Counted from the stretch's first letter, positions 19,835-27,612 are shown. The stretch is DNA of 64,000 nt from Methylobacterium durans (GCF_003173715.1 NZ_CP029550.1:5627501-5691500); one strand, 5' to 3'. Numbers and translations are program-made. The notes: generated by a model not told the origin, from the sequence alone.

Positions 19835-20965
19835 GTGGACCTTTGGCGATTTATCGAGCGAGATCACGAGAACATCTCGCAGCTCATCCGAGACATTCCC
19901 TATGCGCTGAACGGTCCCGGGGTGGTCCGGAGCAGAGAGCGCCTTCTCAGCGACCTCATCGGTGAGCTTGAGGCCCACTCTAAGGCGCTGGAGGCCAGCC
20001 TCTATGCGCCCCTGCGCCAACACGAGAAGACCGCCAAGCTCGTCACGGACCTGCATCGTGAACACGGCGCGTTCATGAAGCAGCTCGGTGCCCTAGCGAA
20101 ATATCGGCGCAAAGGCTCAGAGGGCTGGCTCAACGCTTTTGAGGACGCGACCTTCCTGGTTGACCAGCACCTGCACAGGCACGCGCACGAGTTGGTCCCG
20201 CCTGCCCGGGCCCTACTCTCCTCTGAGGAGATCGAGGCTGCCACGCGGGCCTATGTGCGGGCGAAGGTGAAGGTGCTGAAAGCTCGTAGGGGTGTGCTGG
20301 GTAGGCTCGGCGCTGAGGAGGTTGCTCTGATCGCAACTGTCGGCGCGGTCGCTGCGGGTTTGGGCTTCCTCGCTTGGCGCACTGGGCTGCTACGAGGGGT
20401 TGATCTGCCCGGCCTTGGCATCCGTGGTGCCGGCAGGCAGGGGCATGCGGCCTCCGCTAGAAACCCTCAGCGGCACCTCGATGACAACCCCTTCTCAGCC
20501 ATGTTCCTGCGGATGTCTGCTGAGGAGGCCCAACAGCAGGAAGCCACCGGCGGCGGCACACTCTGCACGTTCGATCTGAAGGGCCGTTCCTTGCGGCGGG
20601 ACGTTCTGCCGGTCCTTGAGGAGGCGAACCGTGGATGGCTGGAGCACGGCTATCAGGTTTACCTTGAAGACAAGACGCTGACGAAAAGCCGCGACCGCGA
20701 GGCAGACCGTCCAGCGCTTGCGTTCCAGATTGCCAAAGCAACGCTGCCGCGCGATCTCGTTGCTGCTCAGACCTTTGGGTTCTCCTTCGAGGCCGACAAG
20801 GGCAGCCGCAATGTGAGCTTCGCCGTTCACGATCCTCATTCGAGCGAAGGTGCTCAATGGTCTGGTCCGCAGCTTGGCGCTTCGGAAGGAAGTGAACTCA
20901 CGTCTGACCAACTACAACAGGTGCTGGGATACGCACTACGCTTGGCTCTTTCCAAGCCTGTGTGA
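19835..20965 (+). CDS. hemerythrin (HHE) domain protein with a membrane segment
   Basis: This 376-residue protein begins with a four-helix hemerythrin-type region. His11 in ERDHENI, EAHSKALEASLY, HREHGAF and the final DQHLHRHAHELVPP give the spaced His/Glu residues expected for a di-iron or metal site. A hydrophobic segment (about residues 169-187, VALIATVGAVAAGLGFLAW) anchors it. The C-terminal 180 residues form a separate unrecognised domain with FDLKGRSLRRDVLPVLEEAN. Such domains bind oxygen or act in redox and iron sensing. An AGGAG site precedes the start at 19835. Confidence 0.72.
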   Translation: MDLWRFIERDHENISQLIRDIPYALNGPGVVRSRERLLSDLIGELEAHSKALEASLYAPLRQHEKTAKLVTDLHREHGAFMKQLGALAKYRRKGSEGWLNAFEDATFLVDQHLHRHAHELVPPARALLSSEEIEAATRAYVRAKVKVLKARRGVLGRLGAEEVALIATVGAVAAGLGFLAWRTGLLRGVDLPGLGIRGAGRQGHAASARNPQRHLDDNPFSAMFLRMSAEEAQQQEATGGGTLCTFDLKGRSLRRDVLPVLEEANRGWLEHGYQVYLEDKTLTKSRDREADRPALAFQIAKATLPRDLVAAQTFGFSFEADKGSRNVSFAVHDPHSSEGAQWSGPQLGASEGSELTSDQLQQVLGYALRLALSKPV

Positions 20966-21055
20966 TTAAGGCCGGCCTGTGAGCTGCAATAGGATCGGAA
21001 ACCGTAGCGGCCTAGCAGCGTTAGAGCGGGACGTTCGTTTGTAGGAGTAACATCG

Positions 21056-21325
21056 ATGATGAAGACGCTTGCTACTGCTGCTGCGCTCTCTTTCGCGCTG
21101 TCCGGCGCTGCCCTTGCTCAGACCACTGGCGGCGGCTCTGCGGAGAAGAACCTCAACAACCCTGGCAGCGTGAAGAGCAACGCTGAGAAGGGTATGCCGA
21201 GCCGTGACGTGCCGACTACCCTGGGCACTGCTCCTGGAGCGGCTACAGCCCCAGCCGGCAGCACCGAGCGCAACCTGAACAACCCGGGTAGCGTGAAGAG
21301 CGACGCTGAGAAGGCTGGGCGCTGA
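21056..21325 (+). CDS. small secreted protein with a duplicated NLNNPGSVKS motif
   Basis: This 89-residue protein has a signal peptide (MMKTLATAAALSFALSGAALA, cut before QTT). The mature part contains the same motif twice, as EKNLNNPGSVKSNAEK and ERNLNNPGSVKSDAEK, separated by about 32 residues rich in Ala, Pro and Thr. Similar short secreted proteins are common in Methylobacterium-type genomes, but I do not know a function. A GTAGGAG site supports the start at 21056 or the next ATG at 21059. Confidence 0.75.
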   Translation: MMKTLATAAALSFALSGAALAQTTGGGSAEKNLNNPGSVKSNAEKGMPSRDVPTTLGTAPGAATAPAGSTERNLNNPGSVKSDAEKAGR

Positions 21326-21469
21326 TGCTCTAGCGAGCGAATCAGGCTGCCTTGAGTTTCGAAACTTCGCATCGCACCACGAGTTATTGCAGTGCGGTGC
21401 CTTGTCGTGTCCCCCCTTCGCTGGGCACCGCGTCCCTGCTTATGGGCAGGCGTTTCCTCCCAAGACTTC
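21326..21469. other. sequence between the NLNNPGSVKS gene and the terminator module
   Basis: Nothing coding is supported here. The last 30 bases carry GCGTTTCCTCCC and GACTTCGGG, which recur before the second terminator at 22858. Confidence 0.35.
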
Positions 21470-21496
21470 GGGCCGTCCTTCGGGGCGGTCCTTTTT
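21470..21496 (+). terminator. intrinsic terminator, module copy 1
   Basis: GGGCCGTCC pairs with GGGCGGTCC (two G-T pairs) around a TTCG tetraloop and is followed by five T. A near copy, including about 25 bases of upstream sequence, lies at 22858. The bases from 21497 to 21669 hold no gene. Confidence 0.75.
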
Positions 21497-21669
21497 GTTT
21501 GGTAAGCTTCCTAGCTGCCAGCCTCTCGATCTAATCCGATTCAGCCGGGGTTCAGGTCGCCCGAGCCCTACTCCGTTGCCGTAGAAGGGTTTATTATCGC
21601 CAAGCACTGAACGGCATCCTCATCGGAAAGCCACGGTGTAGCGGCGCTCGCCTAGGATGAGGTGAGGAG

Positions 21670-21903
21670 ATGTTGGCAGATACACCGGACGACACGATCC
21701 AGCCCGAGGAACATCTGCTTCATCGCTATCGTGCCTTTGTCCTCGATGCAGACGGTAGGGTCCTGCGCTCCGATCCGATTGCAGCACAGGACGATGAAGC
21801 TGCCCTCAATCTTGCCAGCGCCAGGGTAGGCAGCCATTCGGTCGAACTCTGGGATGGGATGCGCTTCATCGAGCACCTCGATCCACACGGCCCTACCAAA
21901 TAG
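21670..21903 (+). CDS. small protein of the ELWDGxRFIEH type, copy 1
   Basis: This 77-residue protein reads HRYRAFVLDADGRVLRSDPI, then an acidic helix (AAQDDEAALNLASARV), then VELWDGMRFIEHLDPHG. A clear paralogue with the same order is encoded on the minus strand at 23478-23699. The layout (beta strand with D-G turn, helix, WDG-RFIEH) recalls the small DUF6894 proteins but lacks their YFFD start. Function is unknown. The start at 21670 follows GAGGTGAGGAG. Confidence 0.7.
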   Translation: MLADTPDDTIQPEEHLLHRYRAFVLDADGRVLRSDPIAAQDDEAALNLASARVGSHSVELWDGMRFIEHLDPHGPTK

Positions 21904-22023
21904 GTCAGCGCGCCACGGAACGATTGCTGGATGTTAGCTTTTGCTCTCTACCGGCTTTGGTGGGAGCTTAAGCAGTGTCGCGCGAAGCCTCAAGCCAAGC
22001 CATTGTTTTGGTAGCGTAAGGCC

Positions 22024-22323
22024 GTGACGCGCTTCTTCTTTGACCTGCATAGCGATAGCTTGTCCGCATGGGACGATGAGGGTCGAGAGTGCAGTGACGC
22101 TGACGAGATACTGCGCCACGCACTAAGGATGCTGGATGATCTGCCTGAGGCCCCGACCCATGGAAGCAGCCCCGCCGTCGTTTCCGTCCACGATGTTAGC
22201 GGACAGGTAGTGCTGACTGCGACCCTCAAGCCGAACTCGGAGCCGAACCTGAGGTGGACAAAGGAAGGACCTTCTGAGGGTGTGTCCACTGTGCCATTAC
22301 CTCCCAAGTCTTCAGCGCTTTAG
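22024..22323 (+). CDS. DUF6894-type small protein
   Basis: This 99-residue protein opens (from a GTG at 22024, behind AAGG) with TRFFFDLHSDSLSAWDDEGR and continues VVSVHDVSGQVVLTATLKPN, the family's usual strand pattern. The last 25 residues or so (Pro/Ser-rich) extend beyond the typical end. It is one of two family members inside the intact island. Function is unknown. Confidence 0.75.
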   Translation: MTRFFFDLHSDSLSAWDDEGRECSDADEILRHALRMLDDLPEAPTHGSSPAVVSVHDVSGQVVLTATLKPNSEPNLRWTKEGPSEGVSTVPLPPKSSAL

Positions 22324-22399
22324 CGGCTCCCCTTTGGACACCCCGCTCTGTGTGGTTTGGTTGACGGCCAGTTAAGCCGGTTCCGAGCCGAGTGCTCAG

Positions 22400-22681
22400 C
22401 TATTTCGACTGGCGCTCAACCAAGGTCATGACCTCGATCTCAGCCGCAACGTCTACGAGGTAAGACGTGATGCGCTGCCCAGCGGCTGAGTCTCGGCACT
22501 CGACACGAAGCACCACGTTGAGTCCTGTTCCTTCAAGTCTGCGCAAGATGGTGTCAGCAGCATTGGCAGCCGAGCGTTCGGTGGACCCAGTGATACGGAC
22601 TTGGTGGACGCCGGAAGCAATCACGATGGTGCAGAACGGCTCGGCCATCTCACGCAACGCTGCAAGCCGCTGCCGGTTCAT
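22400..22681 (-). CDS. hypothetical protein (93 residues)
   Basis: Starting at the ATG at 22681, the protein reads MNRQRLAALREMAEPFCTIV, then VHQVRITGSTERSAANAADT, and ends IEVMTLVERQSK. It looks like a small alpha/beta domain. An ATG 81 bases upstream (22762) has a slightly better ribosome-binding site, but that extension contains a strong hairpin (AGGCTCG/CGAGCCT), so the shorter form was preferred. No family was recognised. Confidence 0.5.
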   Translation of the reverse strand: MNRQRLAALREMAEPFCTIVIASGVHQVRITGSTERSAANAADTILRRLEGTGLNVVLRVECRDSAAGQRITSYLVDVAAEIEVMTLVERQSK

Positions 22682-22857
22682 GTCGAGTGCACACGCCGGA
22701 ACTGCTTCCAGAAACAGAACAGGCTCGCCTTGCGACGAGCCTGCCTGACAACCTGAGCCCATGGAACTCCCCCAACTTCCTCAAGTTGACAGAAGGCAAC
22801 TCCGGTATTGGCGTTCCGGAATTGCAAAGCTCCTTGGGCGTTTCCTCCCTAGACTTC

Positions 22858-22883
22858 GGGCCGTCCCTTGGGGCGGTCTTTTT
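22858..22883 (+). terminator. intrinsic terminator, module copy 2
   Basis: CCGTCC pairs with GGGCGG around a CTTG loop, followed by TC and six T. The preceding bases GCGTTTCCTCCCTAGACTT match those before the first copy at 21470 with one change, so a terminator-containing segment has been duplicated within the island. No plus-strand gene directly precedes this copy. Confidence 0.7.
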
Positions 22884-23060
22884 TCTGGGCTGTTGCTACA
22901 GGTTAACTCGCGATCATGCAATTGGTTCTCAGGGCTGGCTCGCGGATGGTGTCAATGTGAGCGCCAACGTAAAGCGCTTTGGAAGTATGCCGGCGAATCC
23001 AGCCGCTTCAGCAAGCCACGCTTAACCAGAGCGATTTTCACTCGTCGGAAGCTTCGCAAT

Positions 23061-23417
23061 ATGGCTCCAAGCGAGCGGCTGGGAACTTGGGGCAATCCCG
23101 AGTCTGGCCTCAACGAACAGCACTGGTGGCGAGGTACGGGCATGGCGCTGACAGGACGGTTCTGGTTCCGCAAGACGTGGACAGGCAAACTGGTTCTCCT
23201 GGTAGAGGAGAAAAAGCCACGCTGGTTCCGCAAGGGTGCCTTCAGGCTACGGTGGCGAGATGCGATGCTCCTCGATCTGGCCGAGAACGAGATGCGCCCA
23301 CTGATGGAGCTTGAGCGTTCTCACCGGTCGGACTACGGGGCGCGACGCTCTCCCAGCCTACATGCTGTCACATCGGTGAAGCCTGAACCTTCGGGAGCAA
23401 GCAAGACAGCAGCCTAG
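23061..23417 (+). CDS. hypothetical basic protein (118 residues)
   Basis: From the ATG at 23061 the protein reads MAPSERLGTWGNPESGLNEQ, then an aromatic-rich stretch (GRFWFRKTWTGKLVLLVEEK, KKPRWFRKGAFRLRWRDA), then a helical acidic segment and a Ser-rich tail. The alternation of Trp, Arg and Lys suggests a beta sheet with a basic face. No family was recognised. The frame is open further upstream, but that part contains the terminator at 22858, so the later start was used. Confidence 0.5.
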   Translation: MAPSERLGTWGNPESGLNEQHWWRGTGMALTGRFWFRKTWTGKLVLLVEEKKPRWFRKGAFRLRWRDAMLLDLAENEMRPLMELERSHRSDYGARRSPSLHAVTSVKPEPSGASKTAA

Positions 23418-23477
23418 AACGAGGGCACCTTTGGAGGTTGGGCATCAAAGGTTCCTGGCCAACCGAAGGTTTCCGCG

Positions 23478-23699
23478 CTACTCGTGCTTCGGTTCAAAGT
23501 GCTCGATAAAGCGCACTCCGTCCCACAGTTCGGCAGCATGCCCATCAACGAATGCACGAGCCTGCATCATCGCCTCATCGTCACCGGACGCTGTTAGATG
23601 CTCGGTCAGGATGATGTGACCGGAGTCGTCCAGTAGTGTCACTCGGTATCGGGCAGTAGACCTACCGCCTGATGTTTGCTGCCCTCCCTGATTTGCCAT
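23478..23699 (-). CDS. small protein of the ELWDGxRFIEH type, copy 2
   Basis: This 73-residue protein starts at the ATG at 23699 behind GGAGG. It reads ARYRVTLLDDSGHIILTEHL, an acidic helix (ASGDDEAMMQARAFVDGH), then AELWDGVRFIEHFEPKHE. It is a paralogue of the protein at 21670-21903, on the opposite strand. Two diverged copies 1.6 kb apart point to an old duplication or to separate captures by the island. Confidence 0.7.
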   Translation of the reverse strand: MANQGGQQTSGGRSTARYRVTLLDDSGHIILTEHLTASGDDEAMMQARAFVDGHAAELWDGVRFIEHFEPKHE

Positions 23700-23858
23700 T
23701 CGGCGCCTCCCCCTGCTTTGCCAGCAACAAGCTGAGGAGTGTGCCGCCTGCATCAAGCGGGGCATTAACCTGCATCATAGCTGCACTCGGGCAGCCCTGT
23801 GAAAGGGCATCGAAGCAACCCGCTAACTTCCGGAACCCAGATCGGCTACCTTCACGGC

Positions 23859-24470
23859 ATGAGCTATGTGGACCGCATCGCCCGCTTGCGCATCGTGCTG
23901 GATGACACAGAGCCGACCATCTGGCGCACGGTGGAGGTGCCGCTCACGATCAGTCTCAACGGCCTGCACGAGGTCATCCAAGCGGCAATGCCGTTTGAGA
24001 ACTACCACCTATTCGACTTCCGGATCGGTGACCGGCGCTTTGCCATCCCAGACCCTGAGTTCGACGGGCGGGAGACCCGCAGTGCCAAGGTAGCGAAGCT
24101 TGGGGCGGTGCTAGAGAATGGGATCAAGCAGTTCGCGTACACCTATGACTTTGGCGACAACTGGCAGCACACCATCACGGTCGAAGAAGTTTTCGACGCC
24201 GACCCAGCCACAGAGTACCCGCGGTTCCTAGAAGGTGAGCGGCGAGCGCCGCCTGAGGATGTGGGCGGCACGTTCGGCTTCGATGAGTTCCTAGAGATTC
24301 TCTCCAAGCCCCGCCACCGCGAACGCAAGAGCCTGCTGGAGTGGTGCGGTGGGTCCTTCGAGCCTGCGGTGGTGGATACCGAGGCCATTCAGGCGCAGAT
24401 GAGCAAGCTGGCGCGGCGCAGGACGATAGGTAAGGCGGGATTCGCAAAGAGTCGCTTGCCACCCCACTGA
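23859..24470 (+). CDS. plasmid pRiA4b ORF-3-like protein
   Basis: This 203-residue protein matches the pRiA4b ORF-3 family (PF07929), common on plasmids and mobile elements. It shows IVLDDTEPTIWRTVEVPLTI, then LHEVIQAAMPFENYHLFDF, then the characteristic FAYTYDFGDNWQHTITVEEV, and PEDVGGTFGFDEFLEIL. Biochemical function is unknown. The ATG at 23859 was chosen because the family domain starts immediately after it. It converges on the integrase gene across an inverted repeat. Confidence 0.85.
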   Translation: MSYVDRIARLRIVLDDTEPTIWRTVEVPLTISLNGLHEVIQAAMPFENYHLFDFRIGDRRFAIPDPEFDGRETRSAKVAKLGAVLENGIKQFAYTYDFGDNWQHTITVEEVFDADPATEYPRFLEGERRAPPEDVGGTFGFDEFLEILSKPRHRERKSLLEWCGGSFEPAVVDTEAIQAQMSKLARRRTIGKAGFAKSRLPPH

Positions 24471-24484
24471 CTACCAAGAGCAAA

Positions 24485-24530
24485 CTCCTGGGCATCTGTT
24501 GGCACCTAAGCCGGTGAGAAAGCCCAGGAG
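24485..24530. terminator. inverted repeat between convergent genes
   Basis: CTCCTGGGC (24485-24493) and GCCCAGGAG (24522-24530) are perfect inverted copies with a 28-base loop that contains a smaller CACC/GGTG stem. It lies between the pRiA4b-type gene and the integrase end and could serve as a two-way terminator, although no T-run follows. Confidence 0.4.
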
Positions 24531-25100
24531 AATCCTCGTTAGCGGATGGGCTGTTCCGGCCGCTTCTTCGCTGTCTGAGCCAGCTTCTCGGCGAGCGCTT
24601 CCGGCCTCAAATGTGTGTAGCGCATCAGCATCCGCGTATCTCTGTGCCCGCTGATAAGGGCCACCTCCGGAATGCTCAGGCCCATCTCAAAGAACCGTGA
24701 GACGGCCTCGTGTCTGAGGTCGTGGTAGCGGAAGTCGGGCAGGGGAGCCCGCATCATGATCCTGCGCCATGCCATTTTCACGGCATCCTCGGTGGTGGGG
24801 AACACCAAGGCATCCGCTGGAGCAACAGCAGGCCTACGCTGACTGAGGATAGCCAGCGCTCTCCCGGTGAGGGGGATCGTTCTTTCGTGGCCGTTCTTGG
24901 TTCGAGGGATGTGCAGGGTCCTCCTTGTGAGGTTGATATCGCCCCACCGGACGCCCAGCACCTCGCCGCGCCTCATGGCCGTCTCTAGGCCAAACTCCAC
25001 CATGTAGAGGACGTGAGGGTTCCGAGAGCGGCGGCAGGCTTCCCGAAGCTGTTCCCATTCGCCGGGCTCTAAGCGCCTTGAACGCGCATCAGACACCTTA

Positions 25101-26260
25101 TACCAATCGGTGGTGATCATAACTGATAGGCCCAGTCACGCAGGCCGATGGACATGATCTTCCAAGGCTGGTCGATGAACCGGTTCCAGACCTGACAGCA
25201 CTGCTCGACAATGTCCTCGTAGGACGAGAAGACGCGGTCGCCGAGCCAGTTGTCGCGCAGGAACTGCCAGACATTCTCGACCGGGTTGAGTTCCGGGGCG
25301 CAGGCTGGCAGCGGCAGCAGGGTGATGTTGGCGGGCACGACGAGGTCGTGGGCGACGTGCCAGCCCGCCCCATCGAGGATCAGCACGGCGTGGGCGCCTT
25401 CCTCGACGCTGCAGCTGATCTCCCTGAGGTGCTCGTTCATCGCCGCGGTATCGCATCTCGGCATGATGAGGCCGGCACCCTTGCCCTTCTCGGGACAGAT
25501 CGCTCCGAAGATGTAGGCGTGGGCCGTGCGTTGGTCCTTGGGCGCCGAGGGCCGGCTGCCGCGGCGCGCCCAGCGGCGGGGCAGCGTGTTCTTCTGGCCG
25601 ACCCGAGCCTCGTCTGACCACCACACCTCGATGGCCGCGCCAGCCGGCAGCCGGGTTCGGATCGCCCTCACCTCGGCGGGCAAGTTTTTTTGAAGGCTGC
25701 CAGTGCGGCCGGGTCCTGCTCATGATGGCGCGGGCGTGCCGACAGCTTGCGGAAGCCGAGTTGTTTCACCGTGCGGCCCACCGTGCTCTCGTCCAGGCTC
25801 ACGCCGAAGCTGGCGTAGATCCAGGCGGCGAGATCCTTCAGCCGCCAGCGCACCACGCCGTGTCGATCCGGGTCCGGCCCGCTCTCGACGATCTGCGCCA
25901 GCGCTTGACGCTGCGCATCGCTCAACTTGGCTGGGTTGCCCGGGGCCTTGCGGTTGATCAGCCCGGCCGGGCCAGCTGCGTTGAAGGCGAGCACCCAATC
26001 GCGCACCGTCTGCAACCCTACCACCCCGATCCGAGCCGCATCCGTGCGGCTGCCGCCCTCGTAGATCTCGGCCAGCGCCAGCAGCCGGCGGCTCTGGCCC
26101 GCGTCTCGGCTGGCCTTGGCCAGACGTCGAAGATCGTCGGCGTTGAAATCCTCACGCAGAGCAACCGCAGCGGACATGGCAAACCCTCCCGGTTTGCCTC
26201 ATCGAACCAGATCCGCCGCCGATACGAAACCTCGTGAGTCGCTATCACCGTCGACCGGTA
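25101..26260 (-). mobile_element. IS630-type insertion sequence, copy 2, inside the integrase gene
   Basis: The element is 1,160 bases long. The left end TACCAATCGGTGGTGAT and the inverted right end TACCGGTCGACGGTGAT share 16 of the first 24 positions. TTA flanks both sides (25098-25100 and 26261-26263), consistent with a TA-type target duplication. It carries a two-frame transposase. It is related to the copy at 11715-12884 but differs throughout, so the two arrived separately or diverged long ago. Confidence 0.92.
25117..26177 (-). CDS. IS630-type transposase in two frames
   Basis: The N-terminal frame (25668-26177) holds the helix-turn-helix part (GGSRTDAARIGVVGLQTVRD, HGVVRWRLKDLAAWIY). 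The C-terminal frame (25117-25683) holds the DDE core (WWSDEARVGQK, LILDGAGWH, PELNPVENVW). They meet at a run of seven A on the coding strand (GCCTTCAAAAAAACTTGC, about 25680-25697). A minus-one slip at AAAAAAA gives one protein of about 350 residues, a known mode of expression for this group. Confidence 0.88.
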
Positions 26261-26744
26261 TTAGGCTTCCTCACCAACGAGAAGGGGTTCTCATGGATTG
26301 GGATACCCCAGGTGCGCCGAGCTACCTCAAAGGCATGCTGATAGATGGCGAGTTCTCGATTGATGCTGGCGGGCTTGATGGTTTTGAGTCGGGCGTCCCG
26401 GTGAGCCGCTACCCTGGCCACTGTGAGGGCGCTTAGGGGCACCTTGGAAAGTGCGTGCCTCAAGAGAACCCTGATCGCCATGGTCTCCCGAAAGGCGCCG
26501 CGCTTCGTGGGTGTGACCTCATCCCGATAGCGAATCAGGATGTCTCCCACAGTCAGGTCATCGAGCATCCTGAGGCCCACCGGGAGGCCCCTGCGGTCTG
26601 CCTCGGCTTCTATCTGTCTCGCCCAGGTCTGGGCATCGGCTTTGGTGGAGAATGAACGGGTGAGGGCAGAAGACCCTTTGCGGCGCACTTGAGCGTGCCA
26701 CCGATCCCCGCGCTTTCTAAAGGTTGCCATTAGGCTGGTCTCAC

Positions 26745-26766
26745 TGTGCCAAGAGTGTGCCAGCGA
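26745..26766 (+). repeat. candidate integrase arm site, right
   Basis: This sequence matches 9130-9151 at 21 of 22 positions and again has TGTGCCA twice with 11-base spacing. It lies between the integrase start and attR, 90 bases inside the repeat. The matching position near both island ends suggests integrase or excisionase binding sites. Confidence 0.5.
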
Positions 26767-26855
26767 GTTCCAGACAGGCCTTTGGTGATCCTCAGTAGCT
26801 CAGATGTGTGATGAGACCCGAGGCCGCCATGTGCCTACGAGTGCTCAGCTTTTCG

Positions 26856-26983
26856 GTCGTGGCGATGACGCTGGAGACCACCGAAGAAGAGCTGATGCAC
26901 ACGGTCTTCCCGCACCCGACGCTCTCGGAGATGATGCACGAGAGCGTGCTCGACGCCTATGGCCGGGTGATCCACACCTGATC
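26856..26983 (+). repeat. attR: 128-bp direct repeat of the lpdA 3' end
   Basis: The sequence is identical to 8886-9013 and encodes the last 42 residues and stop of LpdA, without the rest of the gene. Downstream sequence (ACCAAAGGCCTCGCC, ACAAGCTGTT) is similar but not identical to that after the left copy. This suggests that the island's own attachment site came from a related but different lpdA locus. Confidence 0.93.
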
Positions 26984-27096
26984 CGTGGGATTACCAAAGG
27001 CCTCGCCAGGACAAGCTGTTGTCGGCAGCCACTCAACATGCTGCCGAATGAGACCTGACGGTTCACCCTTCGGCCGGATTAGGTTCCTCGATCAGG

Positions 27097-27522
27097 TCAC
27101 CACACGCATTTTCCGGAGGAGAGGACGGGCGGGATCTCATCCTCCGTGCTGAGGCGGGCAAGCGAGACGTGCCGGTTCGCTCGGTTGAGCGCGAAGACCA
27201 GCTTGCGGTCGGGGGATTGGCCGCAAGTCATCACCCCCTTGTCTTCCCCCGTCTTCCTGCATCTGTAGATGCCGGTATCGGCATCCTTCACGAACATCGT
27301 GTCGCCGTCGTCAATCTAGGCGGCGAATCGAATGGGTTGATGGCTGACGTTGGCAATCGTCTTCTTGGGAAACGGACGCGGCACCTTGGAATTCTTCGTG
27401 CAGAACGACCTGACCTCTTCGGCGAATGCGCTGTCCGTCCCGATCAGTACAGCCGCGAGCACGAACGCGATCCGTGTCGTGAAGCCTGCCCAAGCCTCCT
27501 GGCTGCCCTCAATGCGCGGCAT
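27097..27522 (-). pseudogene. nonsense-mutated paralogue of the island secreted protein
   Basis: The frame from the ATG at 27522 encodes a signal peptide (IAFVLAAVLIGTDSAFA) and EEVRSFC, then hits an in-frame TAG (27316-27318). It then continues IDDGDTMFVKDADTGIYRC to HVSLARLSTEDEIPPVLSSG. The intact relative at 10862-11275 aligns along the whole length (DETVFIKDAYTGIYRC, KFSLARLNTSD). One stop codon is the only visible lesion. The gene lies outside the intact island, in the stretch interpreted as an older island remnant. Confidence 0.8.
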
Positions 27523-27612
27523 TTGCCACAGGTTGCATCGGTAGCGCGAGGCGGGGAACACCTTCCCCGATCCCCCGGTTGCCGTCACCTACGGCAATCG
27601 ACGGAGAGTATC

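Larger units (their letters stand above)
24539..26730 (-). pseudogene. tyrosine integrase of the island, interrupted by an IS630-type element
   Basis: The N-terminal half (26264-26730) has the Arm-type start (MATFRKRGDRWHAQVRRKG) and the SAM-like core-binding domain. The C-terminal half (24539-25097) keeps all the expected catalytic residues: Arg in LETAMRRGEVL, HDLRHEAVSRF, and SGHRDTRMLMRYTH with the Tyr nucleophile. Removing the IS and one TTA copy restores one frame through VRKPKVSDARSRRLEPGEW, giving about 341 residues. It lies beside attR and reads inward, so it is the likely integrase of this island. Confidence 0.92.
9014..26983. mobile_element. integrative genomic island in the 3' end of lpdA
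   Basis: About 18 kb lie between two 128-bp copies of the lpdA end. A tyrosine integrase gene is adjacent to the right copy and points inward, as is usual for integrative elements. Gene density and codon use differ from the flanks, with shorter genes, more A+T and many unknowns. No conjugation, phage structural or partition genes were recognised. The cargo includes a polymerase-like protein, a serine recombinase, two IS630-type elements and one IS3-type element. The integrase is interrupted, so mobility would need help in trans. Confidence 0.9.

Noticed and set aside
22700-22750. AGGCTCG/CGAGCCT hairpin as a terminator
   Set aside because: It is a strong stem, but on neither strand does it follow a supported gene with a T-run. 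It was used only to choose the later start for the gene at 22400-22681.
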